A stretch of DNA of 64,000 bases from Furcasterigmium furcatum (Eukaryota; Ascomycota; Sordariomycetes; Glomerellales; Plectosphaerellaceae). Each line of letters begins with the position of its first letter. The stretch's first letter is position 1. Where the stretch lies: positions 2,335,088-2,399,087 of the forward strand of contig BCIA01000005.1 in NCBI GenBank assembly GCA_001599815.1. The letters run 5' to 3'. The translations under genes were made by a program, and so were the position numbers. Positions 30,289-41,802 of this stretch are shown here, one piece after another. The notes beneath the pieces were generated by a model. It made no database searches and was not told the DNA's origin. It saw nothing but the letters and a program-made list of their open reading frames with translations.

Positions 30289-32391
30289 CTATTCCCTCGT
30301 GAACACAGGCAGAGTGTCCAGCGGCGTGGCGACCGTCACAGTCTTTCCGCCATCGTGGACAGTCCCATCCGTGCCCGTCCACTTCACCCCCTCGCCGGGG
30401 AGGTAGACCTCGCGGTTCTCCTGCTTCGCGTACAGCACGGGGGCAACGAGATACTTGGGCCCGTACATGAACTGATCCTCAATCTCCCAGCACCTCTGCT
30501 CCTGCGGGAAGTCGTAGAAGAGGGGTCGCATGATCGGGTCGCCGCGCTCGTGGGCAGCCGTCATCAGGTCCCTCGTGTAGTCCCTCATGGCCTCGCGGAT
30601 GCGGAGATACTTCTCGCAGATGCCGTAGACCTCCTCGCCGTACGACCAGACCTCGTTCGGGCCGCCGGAGAGGCAGTGGCTGCCGCCCGTGGTGCCGAGA
30701 CGGGGCTGCTTCGGCTCGCGGTCTCCGTGCAGTCTCATGACCGGGCAGTACGTCCCCCACTGGAACCACCGCACCAGCAGCTCGCGGAACTCCGGGTCGT
30801 CGTTCACGCCGCCGTGGAAGCCTCCGATATCCGTCGTGAACCAGGAGAACCCGGCGATGCCCATGTTCAGGCCTGCGGCCAGCTGGTTCCGGAGACTGCT
30901 CCAGCTAGACGCGATGTCTCCCGACCACACCAGCGCGCCGTACTTCTGGCTGCCGGCCCAGGCACACCTCAGCAGGTTGACAATCTTGTCCTCGCCTTGC
31001 GCCTTGAGGCCATCATAGAAGCCCCTGGCATAGTCGGACGGGTAGAAGTTGCCGACGCTCAGGTTAGGGCCCAGGTGGTATCGATAAATGTCGAAATCAT
31101 ATACGGTGTACTCGGGCTCGGCCTCGTCGAGCCAGAACACCTTGATGCCCTTGTCGTAGTAGTTCTTCTTGGCGAGATCCCAGACGAAGTCGCGGGCCTC
31201 GGGATTCGTCGCATCATAGTGAACAGGGCCGTGGTGCGCCTCCATCGACATGCGAATGCCGCGATCCTGCCTGATTAGGTAGCCCTTGCGCAGGAGTTCC
31301 TCGTAGTTCTCCGAAGACTTCTCCACGGTAGGCCAGATCGAGACCATCAACTCGATGCCCATCTCCTTCAGCTCCTTGACCATCGCATCTGCGTATTGTG
31401 TTAGAAGGCTAAAAGTCTACCTCTCAGTTACAGTCGAGGCGGTCAACATACCTGGGTCGGGCCAGAAGGTAGGGTCGAAGCGCCAGTCACCCTGGTTCGG
31501 CCAGTGGAAGTAGTCGGCCACGATCAGGTCAATAGGCAGATCCCGCCTCTTGTACTCCCGGGCCACCTCGAGAAGCTCTTCCTGCGTCTGATACCGCAGC
31601 TTGCACTGCCAGAAGCCCAGGCCGTACTCGGGCATCATCGGGACGCGGCCCGTGACCTGGGTATACTCACGGACGATGTCCGCGGGAGAATCGCCAGCCA
31701 CGACCCAGTAATCCAGTGTGTCCGTGGCCAGGGCCTCAAAGGTGGTAGTGAGGCTGCTGAAAACGGCACGGCCGACGCCCGGGTTGTTCCAAAGGAAGCC
31801 GTAGCCCAGGCTGGAGAGAGCAAAGGGAACGGTGGCCTGGGAGTTCCTCTGGGCGAGCTCCAGGTCGGCGCCCTTGAGGTTCAGGAATGGCTGCTGGTAC
31901 TGGCCCATGCCGTAGATGCGCTCCTTGGGGTCCTGCGACTCGAAGCGCATCGTCAGGTGGTAGTCGGCCGAGCCGAGCCGGGGCTTCCACTCGCGAGCCT
32001 GGATGCGGAGGGAGCTGCACTTGGGATCGAGGACATCGAGACGGTGGCGGGCATACTCTTCGAGCAGCACCTTTCCGGTCTCGACGTTGGAGATGACGAT
32101 CTTTCCGCGGCGGCTGATATGGGCCTTGATCTTGCCATTGGTGATGGAGGCAGAGCTGGACTGGATGTCGATGGTGGGCTTGGGCGTCTCAGTCGGGGTC
32201 TCGGTCAGGGCCCAGGGCTTGTCTTGGAGCTTCGCCAAGCAGGTAGCCCGCACACGAAGTGCGTTCTTGCCCCAGGGCTCGATGTAGAGGATCTCAGAAT
32301 CGAACCGGAAGCCCAGGCGAGTGCCATCTTCGTTGGTGAAGGAGGGGTCCGGCCGAGTGCCGTATTCCTGGTTCCCCTGTTTGGGCGCCAT
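30289..32391 (-). CDS. Glycoside hydrolase family 31, alpha-xylosidase type, intracellular
   Basis: Exons 31452-32391 and 30289-31388 encode 679 residues; the 63 bp intron (31389-31451) joins in phase 1 at FWPDPDAMVKELKEMG. An N-terminal beta-sandwich leads into the GH31 barrel (MMPEYGLGFWQCKLRYQTQE; PIDLIVADYFHWPNQGDWRF). The likely nucleophile is Asp401 in KVFWLDEAEPEY and the acid/base Asp471 in ALVWSGDIASSW. The WLDxxEPE form is that of alpha-xylosidases of the XylS/Xyl31 group rather than the WxDMNE of fungal alpha-glucosidases. GFSWFTTDIGGF supplies further subsite residues. There is no signal peptide, so the enzyme probably hydrolyses imported xylosylated or alpha-glucosidic oligosaccharides inside the cell. 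It is divergent from a sugar permease, which supports that role. Exact substrate specificity is inferred. Confidence 0.9.
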
Positions 32392-32647
32392 GATTACAAC
32401 TTGAATGAGACGTGGGACTTTGGGAGAAGCAGCAAGACCAAAGGCGGACACAACTTGAAGCGCGCTGCTCGTTTTGGGCCTTCATCTTTCCTTCGAAGCA
32501 GGCTCATTTTAAGAGCTCTCGAGCTGATCGCAAGGGGAGAGTTCCACGCCAGTGGAGAAAAACCCAATGGCATGTCTTGAACCCCGATTAGCCTAAAGTC
32601 CTAGTCCGTGCCTTCGGCGCCGGCACCGACCGCCGATGTGGGGGTGA

Positions 32648-32677
32648 CTCCGGAGATGTGGGTCTGGGGATGCGGAG
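32648..32677. promoter_or_regulatory. Cluster of CreA/Cre1-like sites (SYGGRG)
   Basis: Within 30 bp there are CTCCGG/CCGGAG (32648-32655, a match on both strands), CTGGGG (32664-32669) and GCGGAG (32672-32677). All fit the SYGGRG consensus of the carbon catabolite repressor, and closely spaced pairs are the functional form in known genes. The cluster is about 260 bp upstream of the GH31 start and 930 bp upstream of the permease start. The short motif is common in GC-rich DNA, so the density is the argument. Confidence 0.45.
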
Positions 32678-33485
32678 TTACGCTTCGGGCATCATCTTGG
32701 GTTCCAACTGCCAGCCGATTCGACCGGATAACCCAACAGAGACGGCACATAACTTGTCAAGCCCATGGTCGGGTTTTGCTTTCTCCACATAGTCCTGCTC
32801 TGCCGAGCCTGACAGACATGGCGTGGTGGAGTTCCGCGCGCCGACCCCCACGACACGGAAACATACCCGAAAGGTGACCAGTGACCACAGGCCAAGGAGC
32901 GAAGTTGACCAGTGCTGATGATCTGACTTCCTATTCAGCCTCCGCTAGCCTCCTCCCTGTAGTTTGTCGGGCTCTTGGCAGCGGACGAAGCGAATCAACC
33001 TCCGAGCTGGCCGAGCTGACCCCCACCGCGCTCCCTGCTTCGGAAAAGGTGCCCTTGCTCGGACGGTCCATTGTGTCGACCTCTCCCTTGAATCCATGCC
33101 ATTCTAAGCAGCCCAGACCACAGAGTATCAAGCTAGCAACCTTGAGGCTGATCCAAGACACATATATAGGCTAAATGCGAGTCAGTCTTTGGGCCTGTTC
33201 GTCCCCTCCGGGTCCCCGTCGACGAGCCGCTCGCAGCAAGATGCCTCCTTCTGACGGCCAGACTCCGAGCCAACCATGCACACTCTCCCACTCATCCCCA
33301 TCATACCCCCGCATTCTCGAGCCATGGTCCTGGGATGCATGCTCAGTGCGGGGTGCACCCAGCAAGTCTGGTTCAGAGCATGACAGGGAAAATCCGGCTC
33401 TGGCTCGGCTGGCCTCGCATGTTGGTGCACACGGGGCATGATATCCCCGTGCGGTGTAGCATTATTCTAGTGACTGATCTGCGGG

Positions 33486-33491
33486 TATAAA
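33486..33491 (+). promoter_or_regulatory. TATAAA box of the sugar permease gene
   Basis: TATAAA in GCGGGTATAAAGATG, 115 bp upstream of the ATG at 33606. Position and orientation fit a core promoter of an inducible gene. Confidence 0.5.
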
Positions 33492-33605
33492 GATGCTTGC
33501 GGAGCCCACTGTATCTGTCGAGTTTATTGGAACAGGTGCGCAGAAGCAGCCAGACTCGTCACTTCAGTTTTTTCCCCCAAGTCTCAGAAGCTGTACACCG
33601 GCATC

Positions 33606-35329
33606 ATGAACGAGAAGATCGATACCAAGGAGCGTGATCCTCACGCGGAGCAGGATGACGACCCCAAGGCCAACCTGCACTCGTTGCAGGAGGCCCAGTT
33701 GGCCGCGGCCGAGGAGCACACTGTCGGCCTCAAGCAGGCTCTGCAGGAGAACTGGAAGGCCGCCATGTGGTCTGCCATTATCTCGTTGACCATTGTCATG
33801 GAAGGCTACGACCTGAGGTATGTCTCTGCAATAATATCCTAACCCCTGCCAGCGGAGACACTGACGATGTGCTGTTAGTCTCATGGCGAACTTCTTCGGC
33901 TATCCCACGTTCCAGAGGCAGTTTGGCCAATACGTAAGTGGACCACTGATACATGGTCTCTCGAGACAATTTTCTGACATGTTTGTCTGTACAGTACGCC
34001 CCTACCGACAGCTACGAGCTCACTGGACCCTGGCAAGCCGGTTTGTTGAACGGCACAAACGCCGGTGTTGTCATCGGCGGCTTCATCAACGGCTACGTCT
34101 CGGCCCGATACGGTTACAGGCGCGTTACCCAGGTCGCCCTCGCGATGTTGACCGGCTTTATCTTCATCTCCTTCTTCGCTGTCCGCATCGAGATGCTCCT
34201 TGTCGGACAGATGCTCTGCGGTCTCACCTGGGGTGTCTATGCGACTACGAGTCCCGCGTATGCCTCGGAGGTCTGCCCCCTCGCCCTGCGAGGATACATG
34301 ACCGTGTACATCAACCTCTGCTGGGCGATGGGCCAGTTCCTCGCTTCCGGGGTGCTCAGGGGTATGCTGCAGTACGAAACCGAGTGGGCGTGGCGAGTTC
34401 CCCTGGCCGTGCAGTGGGTCTGGCCTGTTCCTATCATCATCGCCATCTTCTTCGCGCCCGAGTCGCCGTGGTGGCTGGTGAAGAAGGGCCGGTTCGAGGA
34501 GGCCGAGAACTCCCTGCTCCGGCTGTCGAACCGTACTCGCGAGCAGTGCCAGGGCACCCTCGCGCAGATGCGCCACACCATCGAGCTCGAATCCAGCATC
34601 CAGTCCGACGCCGGCTATCTTGACTGCTTCAAGGGATCCAACCTCCGCCGCACCGAGATCTGCATGGTTGTCTTCGCGGGCCAGCAGCTGGCTGGCTCTG
34701 CCTTCGCTTACACCCCGACATACTTCTTCCGCCAGGCCGGCATCAGCGCAGAGAATGCCTTCACCATTGCTATGGGGAGCACAGCCATGGCTTTCATCGG
34801 CACGTGCCTGTCTTGGATCCTGCTCGCATACTTTGGTCGTCGCACCCTCTACCTTGGCGGTATCGCTCTCGCGGCCTCGTCTCTGCTTGTCGTCGGTATC
34901 TGCTCTGCTTCGTCGAGAGCTGCTGCGTCGCAGTGGACACAGGTGGCGTTTGTTCTCGTCTGGAAGCTCGTGTATTCCATGACGGTTGGGCCCATTTGCT
35001 ACGCCATTATTTCCGAGACCTCGGCCATCCGACTGCGCCCCCAGACGATCGTCATTGCCCGCAATACGTACGCAATCACCCAGATCACGGCGGGTATCCT
35101 GAACCCCTACATGCTGAACCCGACCGAATGGGCGTGGGCGGGTAAGGCCGGCTTCTTCTGGGCGGGAACTGGTGGTCTTGTTGCGCTGTGGTCCTTCTTC
35201 CGACTTCCGGAGACGATGGGCAGGACGTATGCTGAGCTTGATGTCTTGTTCGAGCAGAAGGTCAGCGCGAGGAAGTTCAAGGGAACTCATGTTGATCCCC
35301 ACACGGAGGAGCATGCTCGTCAGGCTTAG
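33606..35329 (+). CDS. MFS sugar permease, maltose/alpha-glucoside:H+ symporter type
   Basis: Exons 33606-33817, 33879-33933 and 33995-35329 give 533 residues; both introns are 61 bp GT-AG. About 60 N-terminal cytosolic residues precede the first membrane helix (AAMWSAIISLTIVMEGYDL). Sugar-transporter signatures are present: YVSARYGYRRVTQVALAM after helix 2, PLALRGYMTVYINLCWAMGQ in the helix 4-5 region, PESPWWLVKKGRFEEAENSL before the central loop and LPETMGRTYAELDVLFEQKV at the end. The PESPWWL and ALRGYM forms are those of the yeast MAL/AGT1 alpha-glucoside group rather than hexose transporters. Twelve helices can be counted. It is divergent from the GH31 gene, so import of the GH31 substrate is a reasonable inference; transport of maltose, trehalose or xylosyl-oligosaccharides would all fit. 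Confidence 0.92.
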
Positions 35330-36104
35330 GTTAGGGGGAAACGTGGTATTTGGGCGAGGAGGAACACTCGGAGCCTCCTCTTTCATGACAACTTGCCCCG
35401 AGTCCCGCATGAAGAATGACGGCGTGGTAGAGCAGATTGTGCCAAGTCTTGCGTTGCTTGATACTGTTAGGAAATCCACATTCACTTTGATGGGTTTGGA
35501 GTTCGAGATCATGCCGTGCTAGACATTGCTGTTCAGGGGTAAGTTCAGTAAGTGACTGAGTAAGGTGCGCGCCGAATCTTTTGACCACCCCGTGTTGAAA
35601 TATATCTTGGCACCCCCTTTTGCGCGTGATCAGCTCTCAGAATGTGAGGAGAAGCGAATCTTGCCAATTGTTGCACAAAAGCACTATCACAACGTCGGGT
35701 ATTGCCATTTGGCTTAGCCAAGTCCGGTCGGTATTTATGACGCCGGCATTTCCCCCCCTCTCCGGTCGGTCGGCCGGGGCGGGGCGGGCGGCCGCGCATC
35801 CCGGAGCCTCCGAGCCTCCGGCATCAACTATAAACTCCACGAGCAACCTGCTTTAGGACTAACAAGTATCCAAGTAGCATGACGTGGCGTGTTTCTAATA
35901 CGTCAAAACTCCGCAATACCTACAGAAAGTCCGCTTCCGTGTTGAACATTCCCTCGTGTTCTTTCGGCCCTATAAAGGGCGGCCATCAGCTCCAAGGGCC
36001 CAGAAGGTTACCCTATCTAACACTCAACCAATCGTAGCAAAACACAGCTCATCTGGCACCCTTAACTCTCACGCTTCTCAACGTTCCATAGGTACATCAT
36101 CAAC
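35330..36104. other. Intergenic region, promoter of the NmrA-like gene
   Basis: No gene. Somewhat AT-richer than its neighbours, with a GC/CG-rich patch at about 35755-35820 and a TATA box (listed). Confidence 0.5.
35971..35976 (+). promoter_or_regulatory. TATAAA box of the NmrA-like gene
   Basis: TATAAA in GGCCCTATAAAGGGCGG, 129 bp upstream of the ATG at 36105. The flanks form a short inverted repeat (GCCCTATAAAGGGC). Confidence 0.45.
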
Positions 36105-37227
36105 ATGGGTGTCGTCGCAGTCGCTGGTGGCACTGGTGACGTCGGCAGGACTATTGTTGAGCAGCTCGTTCGCTCAGGAAAACACAAAGTCGTGGTGCTC
36201 TCCAGAAAAGTGAGTGCACCAACCAACCAACCATTCAGAACCTTGGCCGAACTCTACCGGTAGAGGGCCCCTATTATAACACTTCTACCACACAGGTTCC
36301 CGACTCGCCCGACCCCGCTGGCCCTCAGTTCCTGGCGGCCAACTACGCTGATGTCGAGGCAACGGCCCGGGCTCTGGAGACTCTGGGCGTCGACACCGTC
36401 ATCTCGGGCATCGCCCCGCACGGCCCTGGCGAGGAAGCTCAGCTGAACCTGATCGCGGCGGCTGAAAAGTCCTCTACGACGAAGCGATTCCTGCCGAGTG
36501 ACTTCGGACCATACACGCCCGATGACAAGTAAGCAGAAATGTGTACTCATGATGCAACGGCGACGAGTTCTGACAGCGGCCACAGAGCCCCGGAAGAGGT
36601 CGACCCGATGGCCGCCCCGGCCCTCCGTGCGGCGCTGGCTTTGAAGAAGACGACGCTCGAATACACTCGTGTCTCGAACGGCCTCTTCATGGACTATTTC
36701 GGACAACCCCACATCGCCAGCCATCTGCGCTCCGTCAGCTGGGCTGTCAACTTTGCCGAGCGGCGCGCCGCGGTTCCCGGGACCGGGGACGAACGCATCA
36801 GCTTGACTTACAGCAAAGACGTTGCTCGGTTCGTTGACCGGCTTCTGGACGAAGACAAGTGGCCGCGGGATTCCATCATCTGCGGCTCCGACACTTCAAT
36901 CAACGAGATTGTGGCAATCGCCGAGAGAGTCACAGGTAAGACTGTCGATGCTAGGCTATGAACTCGGCTGACGAGAGGGCAGGAGAGAAATTCGATGTCG
37001 CCTACGACAGTATCGAGAAGCTCAGGGAGGGCAAAGCTACCTTGGTGTTCCCACCGGGTGAGACATACGGAGGCATGGGACCGGAGGCAGAGGCAGCCTG
37101 GCTTGGGCTGACTGCTGTCGAGGGACAGGTTGCACAGCCCAAGGAAGGGCGGCTGAACGAGAAGTTCCCGGAGGTTGTCCCGATGAGCATCGAAGAGATG
37201 ATCACCAAGGCGTGGGGTAAGAAGTGA
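36105..37227 (+). CDS. NmrA-like / isoflavone-reductase-type NAD(P)-binding protein
   Basis: Exons 36105-36209, 36296-36528, 36586-36935 and 36983-37227 encode 310 residues; introns of 86, 57, 57 and 47 bp candidates resolve to three GT-AG introns (86, 57 and 47 bp) with matching phases. The N-terminus MGVVAVAGGTGDVGRTIVEQ has the GxxGxxG nucleotide-binding loop and continues to VVVLSRK. Other family features are VDTVISGIAPHGPGEEAQLN, TKRFLPSDFGPYTPDD and YTRVSNGLFMDYFG. DERISLTYSKDVARFVDRLL leads into a substrate-domain C-terminus. It could be a reductase of small aromatic or secondary metabolites or a redox-sensing regulator. There is no adjacent biosynthetic cluster to decide between them. 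Confidence 0.88.
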
Positions 37228-37431
37228 TGTCAGGGAGCCGGCAGTCGTTGTCTTCGCACCGTTCATTATCTTGAGAATCGACTCTCAGTGGTCCGCATTC
37301 AGGACCTTACATGCGCCATTCTGACCCTCCGTTCAAGATGCACCTCCAAGGTGATCCAGTGTGACCTTCTTTACCTCGTAAGCATATCGGTCAAAATAGT
37401 TGACCGTCGTGAGACTCACGCGCTCCCTCTC

Positions 37432-37827
37432 CTACCGCCTGCTCGTCCACTTGGCCCAGCCCGCCAGCGCCAGCAAAACCGTGCTCACGCCCCTGAACAG
37501 GATCCATGGGCCGCTCGTCCCCTCCGTGTTCCACAGCACCCAAGGATCAGTGAGCGCCAGGTACCCCGCCATGACGAGCAGCATCGTGTCGGCAGCCTCA
37601 TAGTGCCCCTGCGCGTACAAGACCAGCTGCACGAGGCCCAGCGCCCCTGCACGGCCGGTGAAAGCGGCGGCCACGGGCCATGTCTCGGGGACATCGACGA
37701 TGCTGGGCGGGAAGCCGAATTCGATCATCATGGCCCGAGGGGCGGCGAGCGACGATATGCCGCCGACCAGGTTTGCGACGCCACTAAAGATGAATGGGAT
37801 GTGAGTGAGGCGGAAGTTTTGAAACAT
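37432..37827 (-). CDS. DUF4267 small membrane protein
   Basis: Single exon, 131 residues, four hydrophobic segments (IPFIFSGVANLVGGISSLAA; WPVAAAFTGRAGALGLVQLV; TMLLVMAGYLALTDPWVLW; WILFRGVSTVLLALAGWAKW). The arrangement and length match fungal DUF4267 proteins, whose function is unknown. It ends 204 bp from the convergent NmrA-like gene. No signal peptide other than the first helix. Confidence 0.75.
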   Translation of the reverse strand: MFQNFRLTHIPFIFSGVANLVGGISSLAAPRAMMIEFGFPPSIVDVPETWPVAAAFTGRAGALGLVQLVLYAQGHYEAADTMLLVMAGYLALTDPWVLWNTEGTSGPWILFRGVSTVLLALAGWAKWTSRR

Positions 37828-38405
37828 TGTGTCGTTTGCTGGAGGCCGATCGATGACTGGAGAAGAGAGGAGAAGGGTGAATTCGCCTCCAGCGACAACA
37901 AAAAGTTGCGGACAGTAGCGAGGTAGTTTATAGAGGCTTACTCAGGCTCAGTCGCGTTTCGGACCAAGATTCCCGTTGCGGTGAAGTGCTGACCGCCAAG
38001 AACCCATTGCTACCAATGACACTTGCGAGGGATTCAGCGGCAACATCGTCAGCATCAACAAGAACAGAGAGTAAAGACATGGAAGAAGAATATATTCGCC
38101 GGGCACAGGCGCAAACACCGCGCCATGACAGTTCTGCCTCCCAAGAACAACGCTGTTTATGGAGCCTCCTCAAGAGGCAAAAGGCCTCGAGTCAGATGAG
38201 CCGCCATAAGTGGTACCGACACCTCTCGAGAAAAAAAAAAACAATGTTCTCGCATTCCGTGATGCAACCTGCCAATGCACACACCCTTCTACAACACCAG
38301 AACACCGAATGGCCCAGATGCCCGCAAATTCTCCCACACGGCGCCTCAGACGGGCGCTCTATAATACAAACCGAGGAGTGGCGTGGGACGTGGGACGTAG
38401 GAGGC
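37828..38405. other. Intergenic region
   Basis: Between the start of the DUF4267 gene and the 3-prime end of itc1, both on the - strand. It contains a 10-base A run near 38231-38240. No gene was recognised. Confidence 0.5.
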
Positions 38406-41400
38406 TCACTTGCGCCGCCTCGTCTTGGGCGCCGGCGCCGGCTCGGGGCTCGGCTCCACGGCCTGCCGCTTCTTCGTCTGCTTCCTGTTTCTCGGCGGCG
38501 GCGGCGGCTCAGAGTGCAGGTGTCCCAGCTCCTCCATGGCGGTGGTGTTTTCCCACGCCAGGCAGCGGTAATGCGTCGGCTCCGGCGTCTGCTGCAGCCT
38601 AGTGCGGGTGGCGACGCCGCGCTTCGGCTCCTTGACCTCCTCCTTCTCGGCCGGGACGAGGTACTTCTTCCTGTTCTCCATGTGCTTCTCAATCTTCTCC
38701 TTGAAGTTGATGATCTCCTTGCGGAGCTTGAGCTCGTTGACGCCGCGCGAGTCGAGCCAACGGATCAGGTTCTGAACCTCCTCTGGCTCGCTGTAGTACC
38801 CCCACTGCCGAGCGTTGAACACGCTTGTCGCGCCTTCTTCCATCTTCTTTCGCTCCGGGACCGTCATCTTGTGCTTCGCCTTGTACTCGTCCTGCCACTC
38901 GGGCTTCATGTCGATGTACCCTTCGCGCTCAAGGTCATCGGGGCCTTGTACCCAGATGCAGCCGTTTGCATACTCAGCCACAGCCGTCGAGCTGTCAGGC
39001 AAGCCCCCGTAGGGCATGCCGTTCCGCTCGAACCAGTAGTATCGGTTCCAGAAGCGATCCTTGCCGAGGACACGTGTTCGTGGGCAGTCGGCCTCGCGAA
39101 GATCGTTGTCGAGCGTGGCTATCTCGTCTTCGCACTCCTTGATAAGCTCCTCCTTCTTCTGGATGTCCTTAAGCACCTTGAGGAATTGCTTCGACTGCTT
39201 CGGAGCCTTGGCGGCCTCCGCTGCTGCCTTGTCTTTGCGGTCTTGCTCCTCCTTACGTTTGCGTTGCCGCTCTGCAGATCGGTCGTTAAGACGGCGGCCC
39301 TTCTTACGGGAGGTGGAGGCCTGCACTTCCTCTTCCGAGTCGCTGGCGACGCCGTTTTGTTCTGTTGGCGAGTCCACATCCATGGACTTGGGGTCGTCTT
39401 CCAACTTGGTGGCGTCTTGCTCAGGAGAAGGCGGCATGTTGTCCGGAAGCAAGATTTTCCGCTGATCGTTGAGCTGACGCAACTCCTCAATGCTGTAATG
39501 AAGGTTAGTCAAAATCCACAGAATCGGGGATCTCAGAGGGACTCACGCTTGCTTCCTCTGTCGCTGCCACTCGATCTTCTCCTTTCGGTATCCAGTCATG
39601 GTCTCACTGCAGTCCTCCATGTAGGCGCGGATAGCCTTGGTCCGTGTCGTGAGCATGCATAGTATCTGCAGGGCTTCAACACGGTGGTCGAGATCAAGGT
39701 TTGCATATCTCTGCAAGACGGTCTCCTGTGTCGGATCAATGTTGGGCGGAACAAGCTCGGCCAGAAGGTCTTCGCAGATCTGTTGTTTTCGATCGTCTTT
39801 CGAGAGCTGGTGCAGGAGGCCCACCATGATCATCTCCCAGCCTCCGTCCTTGAAATCGCGTTTCCGGAGATGGTCGATCCAGTCGTAGTCCTCCAGGAGT
39901 TCCTCCGCTCGGTGCTTCATGTCCTGTTGCGCAGCCTCGACCTCGGCCGCCCTTGCTTCGGCGGCCATGCGTTCTGCTTCGGCCTTGGCGAGACTACTCC
40001 TAGTCGCACGCGCAGGGGGCCTGTCGGCTTCAGGGGTTGGCGACCTGGCTTCTTCGTCCTCCTCATCCTCATCTTCATCCTCGTCGTCATCCTCCTCAAG
40101 CTCCGGCAGCGTTACGTTGAGCTTACCGCCGTCGGCTTCGGAGCTCACCAGGATTTTGAGAACCGAACAGTGGATTTCCTCGAATAATTGCACAGGGGTC
40201 TCCTCCGAAGCCACGTGGAGTGCTTCAACGAAGTCGTCAAAGGTGAAAGAGTCGAGCTTGAAAATCTCGCAATAAACGTTGAGTGTGTCCCATGTCTCCA
40301 GGAGCGGTCCAATAGACTTCATGGAGATGTTGTTGATCAAATGGTCGGTGCCGTTCGCCTCGCTGTCGGTCGCAGATTCGGTAGAGGTCGGAGGGTCCTT
40401 GCACATGAAACGCAGCGGCGGCCTGACCTTGTCCTCTCTCGGGTCCAGCTCGAGATCATCGATAGGGTACTTCGGAGGCGGCGGCGGCGGTGGAGGCTGC
40501 GGCGTCGCGGTCTGTTGTGGCGTGTGATCATTGCTGCGAAAGTTGGGAAGCTGGAAGGGGTTGCCGCCAGAATGCGGCGCATGGAAAATGCCGGCTTCGG
40601 GGCCGCCGAGGATCGAACGGCCCTTCGGACCTTGCGGGAAGTGAGGAGGTTGCTGTTGCTGGCCCTTGCCCTTGTGACCCTTTGACACCGGCTTGAGATC
40701 CGGAAGCCGAGCCGGACCGTGGTAGTCGGCGCCATTGACTCCATCATGTTCGTTGCTCATCGAAGCGCGCTTCTGTGCCTGTTGCATCTTCCTCTCCATC
40801 AATTTCGTATCGTACCTGAGGTGCGGCGGAATTCGGGTGTCGATGGCATACTGCGCAGCGTAGTCGTGTTTGACGAGCCAAGGCGCGCCGTTCCAGGCCT
40901 CTCGAGTAACGGTCTGCTTTATGAAAGAGCGCAGGACGGCCTTGGTGAAGGCCTTTCGGTCTCGGAAGATGTGGCTGTCGTCCACAACTGCCTCGGCATC
41001 GTCGCGGCCGGGAATCGTCACGAAGTACTTGGTCGTAGCTGGTGCCATCGTGCCGTCAGGCAACATCCTCCCACCGAATCGGGTCTTCTCGCGCACGACA
41101 CCCTGCAGCCTCTCGCCGCTGACCAACTTGACCGTCACCGACTCGCCTGGGTAGTATTCGGATTTGAAGTCGTCAAAGAGCTTATCAACGAGGGTGTCGA
41201 TTCGGGAGACGGTCTGGAACTGGACGCGAGCGAGGACAGGCTTCTTGAGAGCTTCGGGGAAAGCCTGCTCCACCTCTTCGGCACCCGCAAGCTGTCGGGG
41301 GTGTGAGCAAGTCGCGAAAGGGCAAGGAGGATCAGATAGAACATACCTCGCTCTTAAGAGCTTCGAAGAACGTCAGGCCTGAACGGCCAGAGATCTGGCA

Positions 41401-41802
41401 ATTGAACCGTCGCTGAAGTGTTGCGTCAGTTTGAGGAGCTCCAGACGAATAGCTACTTGGCTAGCGTCTTACCTGTTTGTAGAAATCCATTCTGTCTTAA
41501 ATTAGCGGCAAGAATCATGAAAGGTAACGTGGGGTTAAGCATACCGAGTTAAATACTCGTCATATGAGCAGAACACCTCTCCCGTTTGAGGGATGTGCCA
41601 GACCTGGTGCCATGTAAGTGACTCTGTAGTGATTTCGCGTGGAAGCCGGGTCGCAAACCTCTGTATTGTCATCTTTGACATCGGCCGGTGGTAGGAACTT
41701 GACCGGCTTGCGCTTGTGGAGAACCTTGACCGAGAAGTCAGTTACTTGCCTGATGTGGCTTGACGCGGGCTGGTTGACGACTGGCAGGGCGACGCGTACC
41801 AT
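38406..41802 (-). CDS. itc1: Itc1/Acf1-like ISWI chromatin-remodelling subunit (WAC, DDT, WHIM)
   Basis: Non-catalytic partner of the ISWI ATPase in nucleosome spacing. Seven coding exons in transcript order: 41800-41802, 41659-41724, 41545-41603, 41473-41491, 41347-41412, 39547-41291 and 38406-39492, giving 1014 residues. Exon 1 is just the ATG, and joining it to exon 2 yields MVLHKRKPVKFLPP, the normal family start. The WAC domain (1 to about 110) runs through five tiny exons: TEVWHIPQTGEVFCSYDEYL, MDFYKQRRFNCQISGRSGLT, FFEALKSE. The DDT domain lies near 390-450 (LLETWDTLNVYCEIFKLDSF), followed by a long acidic run. WHIM motifs follow at about 525-640 (GWEMIMVGLLHQLSKDDRKQ; ALQILCMLTTRTKAIRAY) and about 790-815 (RVLGKDRFWNRYYWFERNGM). 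There is no bromodomain or PHD finger, as in yeast Itc1. All introns are 53-75 bp and GT-AG. Confidence 0.9.

Larger units (their letters stand above)
32392..33605. other. Divergent promoter between GH31 and sugar permease
   Basis: 1.2 kb without a gene. It holds the CreA-like site cluster and the TATA box listed separately. No other structure was recognised. Confidence 0.6.

Noticed and set aside
33881..35512. 543-codon open frame on the - strand opposite the sugar permease
   Set aside because: Shadow of strong GC3 codon bias in the permease; no membrane or domain pattern of its own.
37986..39662. 558-codon open frame on the + strand opposite itc1
   Set aside because: Leucine-rich antisense of lysine/glutamate-rich WHIM-containing sequence; no coherent domain.
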